DNA of 64,000 nucleotides from Methanobacteriota archaeon (GTDB lineage: Archaea; Methanobacteriota; Methanobacteria; Methanobacteriales; Methanobacteriaceae), in contig JAEZKE010000134.1 in assembly GCA_023436175.1 (NCBI GenBank), positions 1 to 64,000 on the forward strand. Direction: 5' to 3'. The notes under the pieces were generated by a model. It was not told the DNA's origin and did no database searches. It saw nothing but the letters and a program-made list of their open reading frames with translations. How positions within the stretch are numbered: the stretch's first letter is position 1; the number at the start of each line of letters is the position of its first letter. A program made the translations under genes and the position numbers. Below are positions 37,819 through 46,192 of the stretch, one piece after another.

Positions 37819-38877
37819 TTAATTTTGAGAGCCTTTTGATTTCACTTTTTCTTTTCGGTAAATTTTAAAAGCTGCATAGGTAATGCCGAGTACTAAAGGC
37901 CCTATAAATAATCCTGGAATGCCCATTGTCACCGCACCGTAAATAAATCCAAGTAAAAAAACTAATGGGTGAACCTCGGAGTATTGAACTGAAATTCGTG
38001 GCCGGATATAAAAGTCTGTTGATGTCTCAATGATCCATCCAAATACAATAACCATAATTCCCTGGAAAGTATTTCCAATAAGGATGCTGAAAACACCAAT
38101 AGCCCCATAAACTATCCATGGCCCGATTATAGGTATAAACATGGCGATACCGCTTATGATTGCCAGTAAAATTGCATAAGGATAACCTAATAAGAAATAC
38201 AGGACTCCGGAAAGCACACCCAGAATTGCAGCAGGAATAACATTACCCACAATTATACTTTTAAGAACATCATCAGCACTGTTTAAAATTTGCCTGTAAA
38301 AATCCTTGTCTTTATCCGGAATAACATCTTGTATATATTGAACTACTTTATGGCCGTCTCTGGCAAAGTAAAAGACTGAAAAAATCAGTATAAGGAGTTG
38401 TGCAGCAATGGCTGGAATGGAAGTCACTAAATTAACTGCTGATTTAGCGATATAAGATATAAATTGACTAATGCCTGATTTTATAGTTTCATTAATTCCT
38501 TGTGAAATGTTGCCTGGAAGGCCAAGATTCTGTATAGCATCATTTATTTGAGTCATGTTCATGGTGGAATTACCTGTGGCAGCTTGCTGAAGCGAGCCGA
38601 AAAAGGATCCAGCAATATTTACAAACTGGCTGAAGGTAAAATACAGCAATAAAACTATTGGAATGGCCAGTATGATCATTCCCAAAAATACAGAGAGTGT
38701 ATCATATTTAACATAGGGACGGATTTTCCGGGATATATAACGAACGTAATAAGCCAATATGGCCCCAAAAATCACTATGGATAAAATTGGAATCAAAATT
38801 CCAATGGACAAAAGAGTTAAGATTATTATAATGGGAATTATAGTCGAAAATGATATTTTTTTAAGATTGGAAATCAT
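37819..38877 (-). CDS. AI-2E/PerM family membrane transporter
   Basis: 352 residues with about eight membrane segments: two to three at the N-terminus (15-75), a long extracellular stretch (90-135), then clusters at 150-175 and 210-335. The family signature [16 protein letters not shown]...[30 protein letters not shown] is near 275-330. Family members export autoinducer-like or other small molecules or act in Na+/H+ exchange. Monocistronic. Confidence 0.93.
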   Translation of the reverse strand: MISNLKKISFSTIIPIIIILTLLSIGILIPILSIVIFGAILAYYVRYISRKIRPYVKYDTLSVFLGMIILAIPIVLLLYFTFSQFVNIAGSFFGSLQQAATGNSTMNMTQINDAIQNLGLPGNISQGINETIKSGISQFISYIAKSAVNLVTSIPAIAAQLLILIFSVFYFARDGHKVVQYIQDVIPDKDKDFYRQILNSADDVLKSIIVGNVIPAAILGVLSGVLYFLLGYPYAILLAIISGIAMFIPIIGPWIVYGAIGVFSILIGNTFQGIMVIVFGWIIETSTDFYIRPRISVQYSEVHPLVFLLGFIYGAVTMGIPGLFIGPLVLGITYAAFKIYRKEKVKSKGSQN

Positions 38878-38926
38878 CAGGACACCTGCAAACCGGAATA
38901 CTGATATTCTATCTTAACTTCAAACA

Positions 38927-39835
38927 TTAATATTTTTCGTGTTTTTGCTTTTCATATTGACTTTTTAATATTTTTCGGTTAATTTCTTTCCCGTGACCCG
39001 GTAAAAATAAATTACAATTAGTGTTAATGAGTTTATTCCAGCTTTTGACCATAGTTTCTGGATCATCAGCGAAAGGGGGATATATTGAACTTCCAAAGAC
39101 TCCAAACATGGAATCCCCGACAACGGCAATTTCATTATCAATAATGCCACTTATGGATCCTTTTGAATGGCCTGGCGTATGAATTATATATGCATTAAGC
39201 CTAAAAGGACGTAAATCATATTTTTCATCCATTAGGATGTCAGAATCAACAGGATCATAGTTATATCTTGATTGGACACGTTTTCCAAATGTATTTATCA
39301 GGAACCCTGTGGTTAAATTAGTGCCATTAGGTAATGGGCTGTTACCCTGTTTCAAATATTCAGATTCACTTTTGTGGGCAATATTTTGGGTTTGTATCTA
39401 TTTTTTATTTTAAATGCATTTTCCGCATGTAAAATCAGAGCTTACAAACACGAAGCATTCGAAAACCATGGGTTTTCGATGCGTCAAAAACTTCGTTTTT
39501 GATAGTGTTTGTGCCCCAAAAATTCAAAGCCTTCAAAAACCTGCGTTTTTTGATGCCCCGAAATTCTACGAATTTCGAGGGAATTTTTGAGGGATTTTAC
39601 TCGTGAAAAAATCGTAGATTTTTTCAACATGGTCAAAATGAGTATGGGTCAATATTAAACAAGACAGTTTGTTTTTACCTAAAATTCCGTCAACTTTGCC
39701 TTTTAACTCTTCCCATGAGTTTTTACGGCCGGTATCTATGAGAACATAGTTATTTCCTGAATTGACTAAAAATGAATTACTTCTGCCTTCTAAAACCTGG
39801 TAAATTATGCAGTTTTTTGTAGTCCATATTTTCAT
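38927..39835 (-). pseudogene. Metallo-beta-lactamase-fold hydrolase, split by a hairpin element and frameshifted
   Basis: The N-terminal part (from ATG 39835, ribosome site GAGGGAGAGGC) has the MBL strand VLIDTGRKNSW and the metal motif ILTHTHFDHVE, where coding similarity stops. After a ~200-bp hairpin array (39421-39622), a matching continuation NAFKIKNRYKPKIL reads in one frame and then AHKSESEYLKQGN in another, a one-base loss near 39378. The C-terminal part keeps the remaining metal ligands HTPGHSKGS, VVGDSMFG and LPGHGKE. Both fragments together equal one normal MBL hydrolase of about 220 aa. The intact gene was a glyoxalase II-like enzyme; the present form should be inactive. Confidence 0.85.
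39421..39622. repeat. Hairpin-array element B, inserted in the MBL gene
   Basis: About 202 bp between codons V-E and N-A-F of the interrupted gene. Stems: GCATTCGAAAACC/GGTTTTCGATGC (39455-39482), TCAAAAAC/GTTTTTGA (39484-39502), both enclosed by ACAAACAC/GTGTTTGT (39444-39451 with 39505-39512); then two hairpins enclosed by CAAAAATTC/GAATTTTTG; then GAAAAAATC/GATTTTTTC. The insertion edges are A-rich, so a short target duplication cannot be excluded. It shares 18 of 19 bases (CAAACACGAAGCATTCGAA, 39445-39463) with element C on the opposite strand. No open frame. Confidence 0.8.
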
Positions 39836-39867
39836 GGCCTCTCCCTCTTTAAAAAGCCATTAAAAAT

Positions 39868-40512
39868 TTAAATTTTATATTTTGAAATAAATTCTTTAGC
39901 TCTTTTTTTAGTTTTTGGGCTAATACTATCTAATTCAGACATAACAAAGTTATTTACAATTTCTTTATCAGTCATTTGGCTGTAAAACTTGTCAAATACT
40001 TCTATAATATCTGATTTCAATAAAGCTTTTTGTTTCCTGGAGAAATCACATAACTTATCTATATTTAATAACATATTTAGGATGTTTTCCTTTAATTCGC
40101 TTTTATTTGTTAGAATCTGTGATGTATTTTGAATGCAGTGGCGTGCAGTCATGAATTTGGCATCATTGATACATTTAAAATAATCTTCAAATATGGATAA
40201 AAATTTATTTTCTTTATCTACTTTTGTTAAATTGGCAATTAGAGTTAAGCCAAAATCTCGATGATATGAATTCGTGTAATTTAGTAGCGAAGCGAAGTCA
40301 TCCCAGTATTTATAAAATAGTTCTGGCTTTAATTCGCTTGCTTTAGCTAAGATATAATATGAATGGTAGTATATCATTATATATTCATTATTTAACATCT
40401 GACTTATTATTTCATGGCGTATAGACTCTTTATTAATCACAATTTCAGCGAATTTGTCTATATCTACGTTTTTATCAGATATTTGTGATATTAAATCATC
40501 TTGATGAGTCAA
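39868..40512 (-). CDS. HEAT/ARM-like helical repeat protein (hypothetical)
   Basis: 214 residues, all-helical and lysine-rich. Repeated blocks (SIRHEIISQMLNNEYIMIYYHSYYILAKAS, SYHRDFGLTLIANLTKV, KFMTARHCIQNTSQIL, KKRAKEFISKYK) resemble degenerate HEAT repeats, as in small helical proteins used as protein-protein scaffolds. No catalytic residues are evident. It lies between the MBL pseudogene and an HxlR remnant, in a region with two hairpin elements. Function unknown. Confidence 0.65.
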   Translation of the reverse strand: MTHQDDLISQISDKNVDIDKFAEIVINKESIRHEIISQMLNNEYIMIYYHSYYILAKASELKPELFYKYWDDFASLLNYTNSYHRDFGLTLIANLTKVDKENKFLSIFEDYFKCINDAKFMTARHCIQNTSQILTNKSELKENILNMLLNIDKLCDFSRKQKALLKSDIIEVFDKFYSQMTDKEIVNNFVMSELDSISPKTKKRAKEFISKYKI

Positions 40513-40536
40513 AATATCCCTTTTTCATTTAATGAA

Positions 40537-40605
40537 TTAGCTATTAATCTGTAATGTTTCTTTAAATTCTTGTTTTATTCGTACACGGTAGTTCCTTCCC
40601 ACTTT
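40537..40605 (-). pseudogene. C-terminal remnant of an HxlR-family paralogue
   Basis: Reading the minus strand gives KKVGRNYRVRIKQEFKETL followed by QINS and a stop. This matches the C-terminus of the intact HxlR protein next door (ENTRKKIKENFKETLLIN). Nothing of the DNA-binding domain remains. The hairpin element C begins where the similarity ends, so a tandem duplicate was probably eroded or cut by that element. Confidence 0.6.
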
Positions 40606-40624
40606 TTTCAAGGAAAAATGTGGA

Positions 40625-40755
40625 TCAAAAAGTCTGCAAAATCTGCCAAAATCAAAGATTTTGAGGACATGTAAAAACCAAAGGCTTTTACGGTTGAGGA
40701 ACTGTCAAAAATCTTCGATTTTTTAAGATTCGTATGCTTCGTGTTTGAGGGCTGC
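40625..40755. repeat. Hairpin-array element C
   Basis: Three hairpins: CCAAAATC/GATTTTGAGG near 40650, GTAAAAACC/GGCTTTTAC near 40673, TCAAAAATC/GATTTTT near 40704. The stretch TTTTACGGTTGA is shared with element A. The reverse complement of 40729-40747 matches element B at 18 of 19 bases. It lies between the HxlR remnant and the intact HxlR gene. No open frame. Confidence 0.7.
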
Positions 40756-40789
40756 GGAAGAAACTAAGCATGTATTATTGAATATTTAT

Positions 40790-41182
40790 CTAATTAATCA
40801 GTAAAGTCTCTTTAAAATTCTCTTTTATCTTCTTACGGGTATTTTCTTCTGCACATTCTTTGTTATCACAGTTATTTAAAGCAAAAACCGCCAGTTCATA
40901 TATAACTCGATTCAAGGATTTTCCAAGTTCAGTTAGATGATATTCTGTGGTAATTGGTGTTGAATTAAGTATTCTCTTTTCAATAATTCCATTATTTTCC
41001 AGGTTTTTCAGGCAGTCTGATAGAACTTTATTACTTAAATTGGGTTTTCCTTCCTTAAATTCTTTAAAACGTTTTTTACCAAAGAACATGTCCTTGATTA
41101 TTTCTATGCTCCATTTTTTGCTGATAAATGTTAAAGCTTTACTTACGGGACAAAAACTCCCGCAAGACATATTGTTACTCAT
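40790..41182 (-). CDS. HxlR-family transcriptional regulator
   Basis: 130 residues. The winged helix has the HxlR signature: CPVSKALTFISKKWSIEIIKDMFFGKKRFKEFKEGKPNLSNKVLSDCLKNLENNGIIEKR (from about residue 10). A cysteine pair at the N-terminus (MSCGSFCPV) and CDNKEC near the C-terminus could be redox-sensing or metal-binding. The ATG at 41182 is preferred because AGGTGAG lies just before it; an upstream GTG belongs to that site. It is divergent from an Fe-S flavoprotein gene with direct repeats between them. Confidence 0.92.
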   Translation of the reverse strand: MSNNMSCGSFCPVSKALTFISKKWSIEIIKDMFFGKKRFKEFKEGKPNLSNKVLSDCLKNLENNGIIEKRILNSTPITTEYHLTELGKSLNRVIYELAVFALNNCDNKECAEENTRKKIKENFKETLLIN

Positions 41183-41194
41183 ATAGCTCACCTG

Positions 41195-41234
41195 GTTACA
41201 AAATAGTTACTTGGTCACTCAATAGTTACAAAAT
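41195..41234. promoter_or_regulatory. Direct repeats between HxlR and the flavoprotein gene
   Basis: AATAGTTAC occurs at 41202-41210 and 41221-41229 (19-bp period, about two helical turns) and is flanked by GTTACAAAAT copies. It sits just upstream of the HxlR start, and the flavoprotein promoter lies to the right. A shared HxlR operator is likely. Confidence 0.5.
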
Positions 41235-41412
41235 CTACTTAACTAACTCCCAACAGACATTGAATGGAATTTGAGAGATAACTCTAAGATAACCATCTTG
41301 ATTTATTAGTTAGATTCTATTACTGCATAATATAAAAGCTTTTTTAATAGGCAATTAGTTGAAAAAAATACCAGTTAAAAGTTTAAACTAATTGGACAGT
41401 AGGAGGTCAAAA

Positions 41413-41970
41413 ATGAAGGTACTAGGATTTACGGGAAGCCCAAGAGAGGGGGGTAACACAGAAATTCTTGTTAAAGAAATACTTAAAGGAGCATCTGATG
41501 CGGGGGCAGAAACAAAAAGTTTTAACCTCGATAAAATGGATATAACTGCATGTAAAGCATGTCAGCATTGTAAGGGTAACGAAGGTGAATGTGCCACAGA
41601 TGACGACATGCAGGAGATTTATAAAGAACTAAAAGAAGCAGATGCTTTCATATTAGGGTCACCAGTTTACATGTGGCAGATGTCTGCCCAGGCAAAACTA
41701 TTCACAGACAGGCTTTATGCGCTTTATTTGACTGGTTTTGAAGAAGAATACGGTAAAAAAGATATGGCATTAGTATTTTCACAGGGTAATCCTGATGAAA
41801 ACATATTTTCAGACTATTACAACGCTACCAAAAACATGTTTGAATTCCTTGGATACAATGTCACTGATGTGTTAGCTTCCTATGGAAATCAAGCTCCTGG
41901 TGATGTTAAAAACAAGGAAAATGTCCTTGAAAAAGCCAGAGAAATAGGTAAGAAACTGGCCGAAAGTTAA
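41413..41970 (+). CDS. Iron-sulfur flavoprotein / NADPH-dependent FMN reductase family
   Basis: 185 residues of the flavodoxin-like Isf family. The FMN loop is [16 protein letters not shown], the cysteine motif [21 protein letters not shown] (about 46-66) is the compact Fe-S-type cluster site, and [19 protein letters not shown] is the second FMN region. The start is set at ATG 41413 by GGAGGTCAAAA. Such methanogen proteins reduce O2, H2O2 or act as electron carriers. It is divergent from the HxlR regulator, which probably controls it. Confidence 0.93.
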   Translation: MKVLGFTGSPREGGNTEILVKEILKGASDAGAETKSFNLDKMDITACKACQHCKGNEGECATDDDMQEIYKELKEADAFILGSPVYMWQMSAQAKLFTDRLYALYLTGFEEEYGKKDMALVFSQGNPDENIFSDYYNATKNMFEFLGYNVTDVLASYGNQAPGDVKNKENVLEKAREIGKKLAES

Positions 41971-42222
41971 GTACATTCTCTTAACTTTATTTTTTTTATA
42001 TTGTGCATTAATATCTTGCTATTTTTAATTCTATATATTTTTACAGTTTATATTAAGAATTAACTGTTTGATATAAAGTTAGATTAGTTTCACCGCTAGT
42101 TTATGATTACTTTTTCATAAACTAAATAAATGTATTAAAATATACCTCGTGCATTATACTGACCTTAAAATATATAATAATATTCATTTATAATTAGTTT
42201 CAGTAAAGTTGGGAGTAACATT

Positions 42223-43284
42223 ATGCAAAATGAGGATATTGATTTAACTGAAGTTATAAAAGACATGGCCATAACACTTGGAGCAAGCCATGTTGGGATT
42301 ACAACTAAAGAAACATTGAAAGACTGGCATTTTACAACTGATCTAGATTATATTTTAGATGGGGCAAATTCTGCAGTGACATTTGCAGTCCCATTTGATG
42401 AAGACAATTTGGATGAGAGCGCCGATAAATTTCTTGCAAAGGAAGACCATAAAGAACTTGAAAAAAAGAAAGTAAGGGCTACAACCCTTACAAATGGAAT
42501 TGCCCTCGAAATATCGGGATTATTAAATCAGATAGGGTACAGGGCAGAGCCAGTACATGCAAATTTTGTGTACAGAAAAGATGAGCCCTCAGAGTACAGA
42601 GTACCTCCATTATCTCACAAATTTTTGGCTGTACGGGGCGGTATCGGCTACATGGGGTATTCTGGGCTTATAATTACCAAAGAATATGGGTCTTCTGTTG
42701 CACTTGCAAGTGTGGTTACAGATGCTGAGTTAAAACCTACAAAATCATTACCTGAAGAAGAAAACTACTGTGATAAATGTAAACTGTGCTTTGCAGTATG
42801 CCTTGGAGATTATATGATAGATGAAGAGGATGTGGAAAAAATTGGCGATGATGTGTATATAGCCGCTAAAAAAGCACATCCCCTGAGGTGCTCTTATGTC
42901 TGCACTGGAAGTACTGGTTACGATGGTGGAAAATGGTCTACATGGTCCCCTGCAAGATTCAAGATCCCTAAAGAAGATTCAGAATTAATTGAAATATTTC
43001 AGGAAACGGCAAAACCTGTTCAATTTGAAAGAAATTCTATAAATGGAATTGAAGGAGGGTTTTACCACCCATTTTATCCCGGTTACAAAATTGAGTATAA
43101 CTGCAGTTTGTGTCAGCTTATCTGCCATCCTCAAAAGGAAATCCGGAAGGAGCGGTACAAAAAACTGGTTAAAGGAGGGGTAATTGTGGAAGAAAACGGT
43201 AAAAGAATACCAGTAACTGCAGAAGAAGCTCGAAAAATATTTGAAAAAATGCCTGCTTCGAAAAAAAGGTTGTATACAGATTAG
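42223..43284 (+). CDS. COG1600-type Fe-S protein (epoxyqueuosine reductase-like)
   Basis: 353 residues with the cobalamin/Fe-S oxidoreductase-like N-terminal domain (SHKFLAVRGGIGYMGYSGLIITKEYGSSVALASVVTDAEL near 125-170) and two cluster regions: NYCDKCKLCFAVCLGDYM near 185 and YNCSLCQLICHPQKE near 283; a third pair CSYVC lies near 225. Archaea lack queuosine in this form, so a QueG role is unlikely; the family includes reductive dehalogenase-like enzymes. It has the ferredoxin domain missing from the protein at 19899. Followed by a hydrolase after 43 bp, probably co-transcribed. Confidence 0.85.
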   Translation: MQNEDIDLTEVIKDMAITLGASHVGITTKETLKDWHFTTDLDYILDGANSAVTFAVPFDEDNLDESADKFLAKEDHKELEKKKVRATTLTNGIALEISGLLNQIGYRAEPVHANFVYRKDEPSEYRVPPLSHKFLAVRGGIGYMGYSGLIITKEYGSSVALASVVTDAELKPTKSLPEEENYCDKCKLCFAVCLGDYMIDEEDVEKIGDDVYIAAKKAHPLRCSYVCTGSTGYDGGKWSTWSPARFKIPKEDSELIEIFQETAKPVQFERNSINGIEGGFYHPFYPGYKIEYNCSLCQLICHPQKEIRKERYKKLVKGGVIVEENGKRIPVTAEEARKIFEKMPASKKRLYTD

Positions 43285-43327
43285 TATTTTAAATTAATTT
43301 TTGAAAAGTGGAGTATGTGATATAAAA

Positions 43328-43987
43328 ATGGAAATCAAGCGAGAAATACTCAATGGTAATGGTTTTGGAGTCCCATGTGTAACTTTTAAACCTTTAAATT
43401 CGAAGGGAGCCGTTGTATTGGTCCACGGCTACGGTGGTTTAAAAGAAGAAACATTTGGTTTAGCATTATGTATAGCAGAGAACGGATTTACAGTTGGCGC
43501 CATAGATATCCGCGGTCACGGGGAACACCAGCTTGATCTTGATGAAAACATTCTTTTGGATCTTGAAACTGCAATTTCACATTTCAGACATTGTGGAAAT
43601 GTAACTGCAGTTGGTCACTCATTGGGCGGACGTCTCTCGCTTATAAGCAGCGCAGATTATGCTATTGGAATATCTCCTGCATTGAGCAAGACTTTTAGCC
43701 CTCAAACTATGGAATTTCTTGAAGAACGCAGAGGTTACAGGGTACACAAATCTAATTGCACTGTATTTAAAATTGTAAATGATCTTCTTTTATTGCAGTC
43801 TGATAAAGATAAGTCACTGATTATCTATGGATCACGTGATGTACCTGAAATTATATCTAAATGTGATAAATTAAAGTCTGAAGGTACGCAAGTTGTTCAA
43901 ATAGAGAATGCACTGCATAATGACATCTTCTTGTTTGGGCCAACTTTTAAAGCTGTAACGCAAAAACTGCAGGAATGGTACATATAA
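43328..43987 (+). CDS. Alpha/beta hydrolase
   Basis: 219 residues with the alpha/beta-hydrolase fold. The oxyanion region is VLVHGYGGLKEET (about 28-40), the nucleophile elbow AVGHSLGGRLS (about 98-108), an acid near LIIYGSRDVPE and the catalytic His in IENALHNDIFLFG. The start is set at the ATG 43328 by TGTGATATAAAA; the longer reading from 43301 would place the ribosome site inside the gene. Substrate unknown. Confidence 0.88.
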   Translation: MEIKREILNGNGFGVPCVTFKPLNSKGAVVLVHGYGGLKEETFGLALCIAENGFTVGAIDIRGHGEHQLDLDENILLDLETAISHFRHCGNVTAVGHSLGGRLSLISSADYAIGISPALSKTFSPQTMEFLEERRGYRVHKSNCTVFKIVNDLLLLQSDKDKSLIIYGSRDVPEIISKCDKLKSEGTQVVQIENALHNDIFLFGPTFKAVTQKLQEWYI

Positions 43988-44364
43988 CTTTAAATAGTTT
44001 TAAATATCTCTGACATTATTATTTTACATTTTAGAGCTTTAATCATGTCATTAGGGACATAATTAATTTAATTTATAATATTACTAACATAATGGATTCT
44101 TTATTCCCTTAAAAATTTTTATATAGTATGGAAACTATACGATTAAACATAATAAGAATGTATATCCTGAAAATTGAATGGTTCCAAAGTAGAAGGTGTA
44201 ACTAAAATTGGATTTTAATGGAAATTTTTTTTATAATATAGCTAAAACGCAAAAAAATATATTAAACATACATAAACACTATTTTAATCTGAAAAAACAG
44301 ATTTTATGCAGTATTCCAGGTTTAAAAAGCTGTTTTTTAGACTCATCAACTGGAAGGTCCTGGT
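43988..44364. other. Regulatory spacer ahead of the first MFS gene
   Basis: About 375 bp, AT-rich, containing the inverted repeat at 44122-44139 and a hairpin AATCTG/CAGATT at 44286-44303. No other gene was recognised. Confidence 0.4.
44122..44139. promoter_or_regulatory. Perfect 6-6-6 inverted repeat
   Basis: TATAGT-N6-ACTATA with the preceding TTTTTATA overlaps a TATA-like sequence. The size and spacing fit a dimeric one-component repressor; which regulator is unknown. Confidence 0.45.
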
Positions 44365-44421
44365 ACGACGGATGAGTACAGTAAAAAATGGAGAATACTA
44401 CTGGCAGTTTCAATAGGCACT

Positions 44422-45858
44422 TTGATGGTGCCCATAAATTCCAGCATAACCAATGTTTCCCTTCCGCAGATAGCGGGCTTCTTTTCTGTTAATTTGCCCA
44501 CTGCAGAATGGGTTTTAACTTCATATCTTATCATGTTTATAGGCCTGGTGCTGTTTTTTGCCAGGGTCGGTGATTTTTACGGCCATGAAAAACTGTTTTT
44601 GGGAGGGCTCATCGGTTTTGTGCTATCATCACTTCTCTGCAGTTTATCCCCTTCAATTACAGCTTTAATTATATTCCGTGGAGTACAGGGAGTTACAGGG
44701 GCTATGATACTATCTGTTTCCATGGTTATTATAGAGAAATCATTTCCGCTCCGCTACCTTGGAAAAGCCTTTGGAATATATTCCGTGATTATCGCAGCAG
44801 GATTAACATTTGGGCCTGCAATAGGCGGAATCATGGGGGGCCTTTTCGGCTGGAGATCCATATTCCTGATAAATATCCCCATAGGAGTGTTGGCCCTTGT
44901 AATTTGCTACTTCACCCTTACGCATGGAGAATCTCAGGAAGTTAAATGGGATATTCCGGGAACTGTACTTCAATTCATATATTTCATTCTCCTGATTTAT
45001 TCTTTAAATCTTGTTGAGGATTCGCAGTACACAAAAGCTTCTTTTACGGGGATTTTTGCAGTTATGGCTTTTGTACTGTTTGTAAGTGCCGAGCTTAAAT
45101 CTAAAAACCCTATGATAGAGCTGAAATTGTTTAAAAACAGGATTTTTTCAGCATTCAACGTAAGCCTGCATTTCAATTATATATGTATGTACATGATGCT
45201 GTTCGCGATGCCATTTTACCTGCAAAAGGTTTTACATCTGGATTCAAGTGTGGCAGGTATGGTTTTAACCGCTTCACCTGTAGTTATGATGCTCATGGCG
45301 TCTGTAAGTGGATCGCTTTCAGATAGATTAGGTTCACGGATCCCTGTGTTCTTTGGATCAGTCACGTGTATGATTGCCCTGCTTTTGATGACTGAGCTTA
45401 CAGTTTATTCCACAGTTTTTGATGTTTTCTGGCGCCTTGCACTCCTTGGTCTGGGGGCTGCGCTGTTCCAGGCCCCTGCAAATAAAACATTGATGTCGAC
45501 TCTGCCCCATGAAAATGCAGGGATGGCGTCAGGAGTTATTGCAACTGTAAGGAACATGGGAATGGTATTTGCAGTGTGTTATGGTGGGCTTTTAATACAT
45601 TCTGCCATATCACCCCAAGTCATGCTTCAAAATCAACTGTTTTCAGTTGAAGCAGTTGATTTAACTGAAGGTATACATCGTGTTGTTATATTTGGAGCTA
45701 TTTTAAGTGCTTTAATGGCTTTAATATCGTTTATTGGTGTTAAAAATAAGAGGGCAGCCCTGTTAAATTATGGGGAAGCAATTAAATATAAAAAGAGCAT
45801 TTTTGGGGAAAAGACAAAAGAGTATCTGGAAAACATGTTGAATGGCGTTTCCAAGTGA
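44422..45858 (+). CDS. MFS transporter, DHA2 family (first copy; start codon doubtful)
   Basis: A drug:H+ antiporter with about 14 membrane segments. 478 residues from TTG 44422. Motif A is FARVGDFYGHEKLFLGGL, and motif C is AAGLTFGPAIGGIMGG near 130. Compared with the next gene, half of the first membrane helix would be missing: the upstream codons DEYSKKWRILLAVSIGT are in frame but end in a stop at 44338 with no ATG, GTG or TTG between. An ACG at 44365 lies 7 nt behind GGAAGG. Either ACG is used as start, an ATG was lost by mutation, or the gene is decaying. Confidence 0.85.
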   Translation: MMVPINSSITNVSLPQIAGFFSVNLPTAEWVLTSYLIMFIGLVLFFARVGDFYGHEKLFLGGLIGFVLSSLLCSLSPSITALIIFRGVQGVTGAMILSVSMVIIEKSFPLRYLGKAFGIYSVIIAAGLTFGPAIGGIMGGLFGWRSIFLINIPIGVLALVICYFTLTHGESQEVKWDIPGTVLQFIYFILLIYSLNLVEDSQYTKASFTGIFAVMAFVLFVSAELKSKNPMIELKLFKNRIFSAFNVSLHFNYICMYMMLFAMPFYLQKVLHLDSSVAGMVLTASPVVMMLMASVSGSLSDRLGSRIPVFFGSVTCMIALLLMTELTVYSTVFDVFWRLALLGLGAALFQAPANKTLMSTLPHENAGMASGVIATVRNMGMVFAVCYGGLLIHSAISPQVMLQNQLFSVEAVDLTEGIHRVVIFGAILSALMALISFIGVKNKRAALLNYGEAIKYKKSIFGEKTKEYLENMLNGVSK

Positions 45859-46192
45859 GCCTAAAAGATGGTTAACTGGAGCAAATCCGACTTTATAAAA
45901 GACTTGATCAACATTAGAAAACTTTATATGCTTTGTTTACAAACAGGGTAATACAAAAAACATGACGACGGTAATTTTAGTTTGATTTTTTTCAAGTACT
46001 ATCTAATTTGAAATTAAATTTCATCTGTTTGAAAGTTTATTTTATGTGGCAAATTGATGTTTAAACTGCAGTTTACCGTTAATAATACTTTTAATGGTAA
46101 ACTTAATAAGTAATGGTTTAATTTGAATTTAAAACTCTTTTTTTGGGTTAATTCATTTAAAATTATTCGTTGTTTTAATTAGAGGTGTAATT
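45859..46192. other. Spacer between the two MFS genes
   Basis: AT-rich. Contains the strong inverted repeat at 46071-46102; otherwise nothing recognised. Confidence 0.4.
46071..46102. promoter_or_regulatory. Inverted repeat ahead of the second MFS gene
   Basis: GTTTACCGTTAA (46071-46082) and TTAATGGTAAAC (46091-46102) are inverted copies with one mismatch across an 8-bp spacer. They lie about 90 bp before the gene, near its promoter. Similar to the palindrome at 36855, so the MarR protein might bind both. Confidence 0.55.

Noticed and set aside
27960..40755. CRISPR array
   Set aside because: No constant repeat with unique spacers of even length; the units are different hairpins of different sizes.
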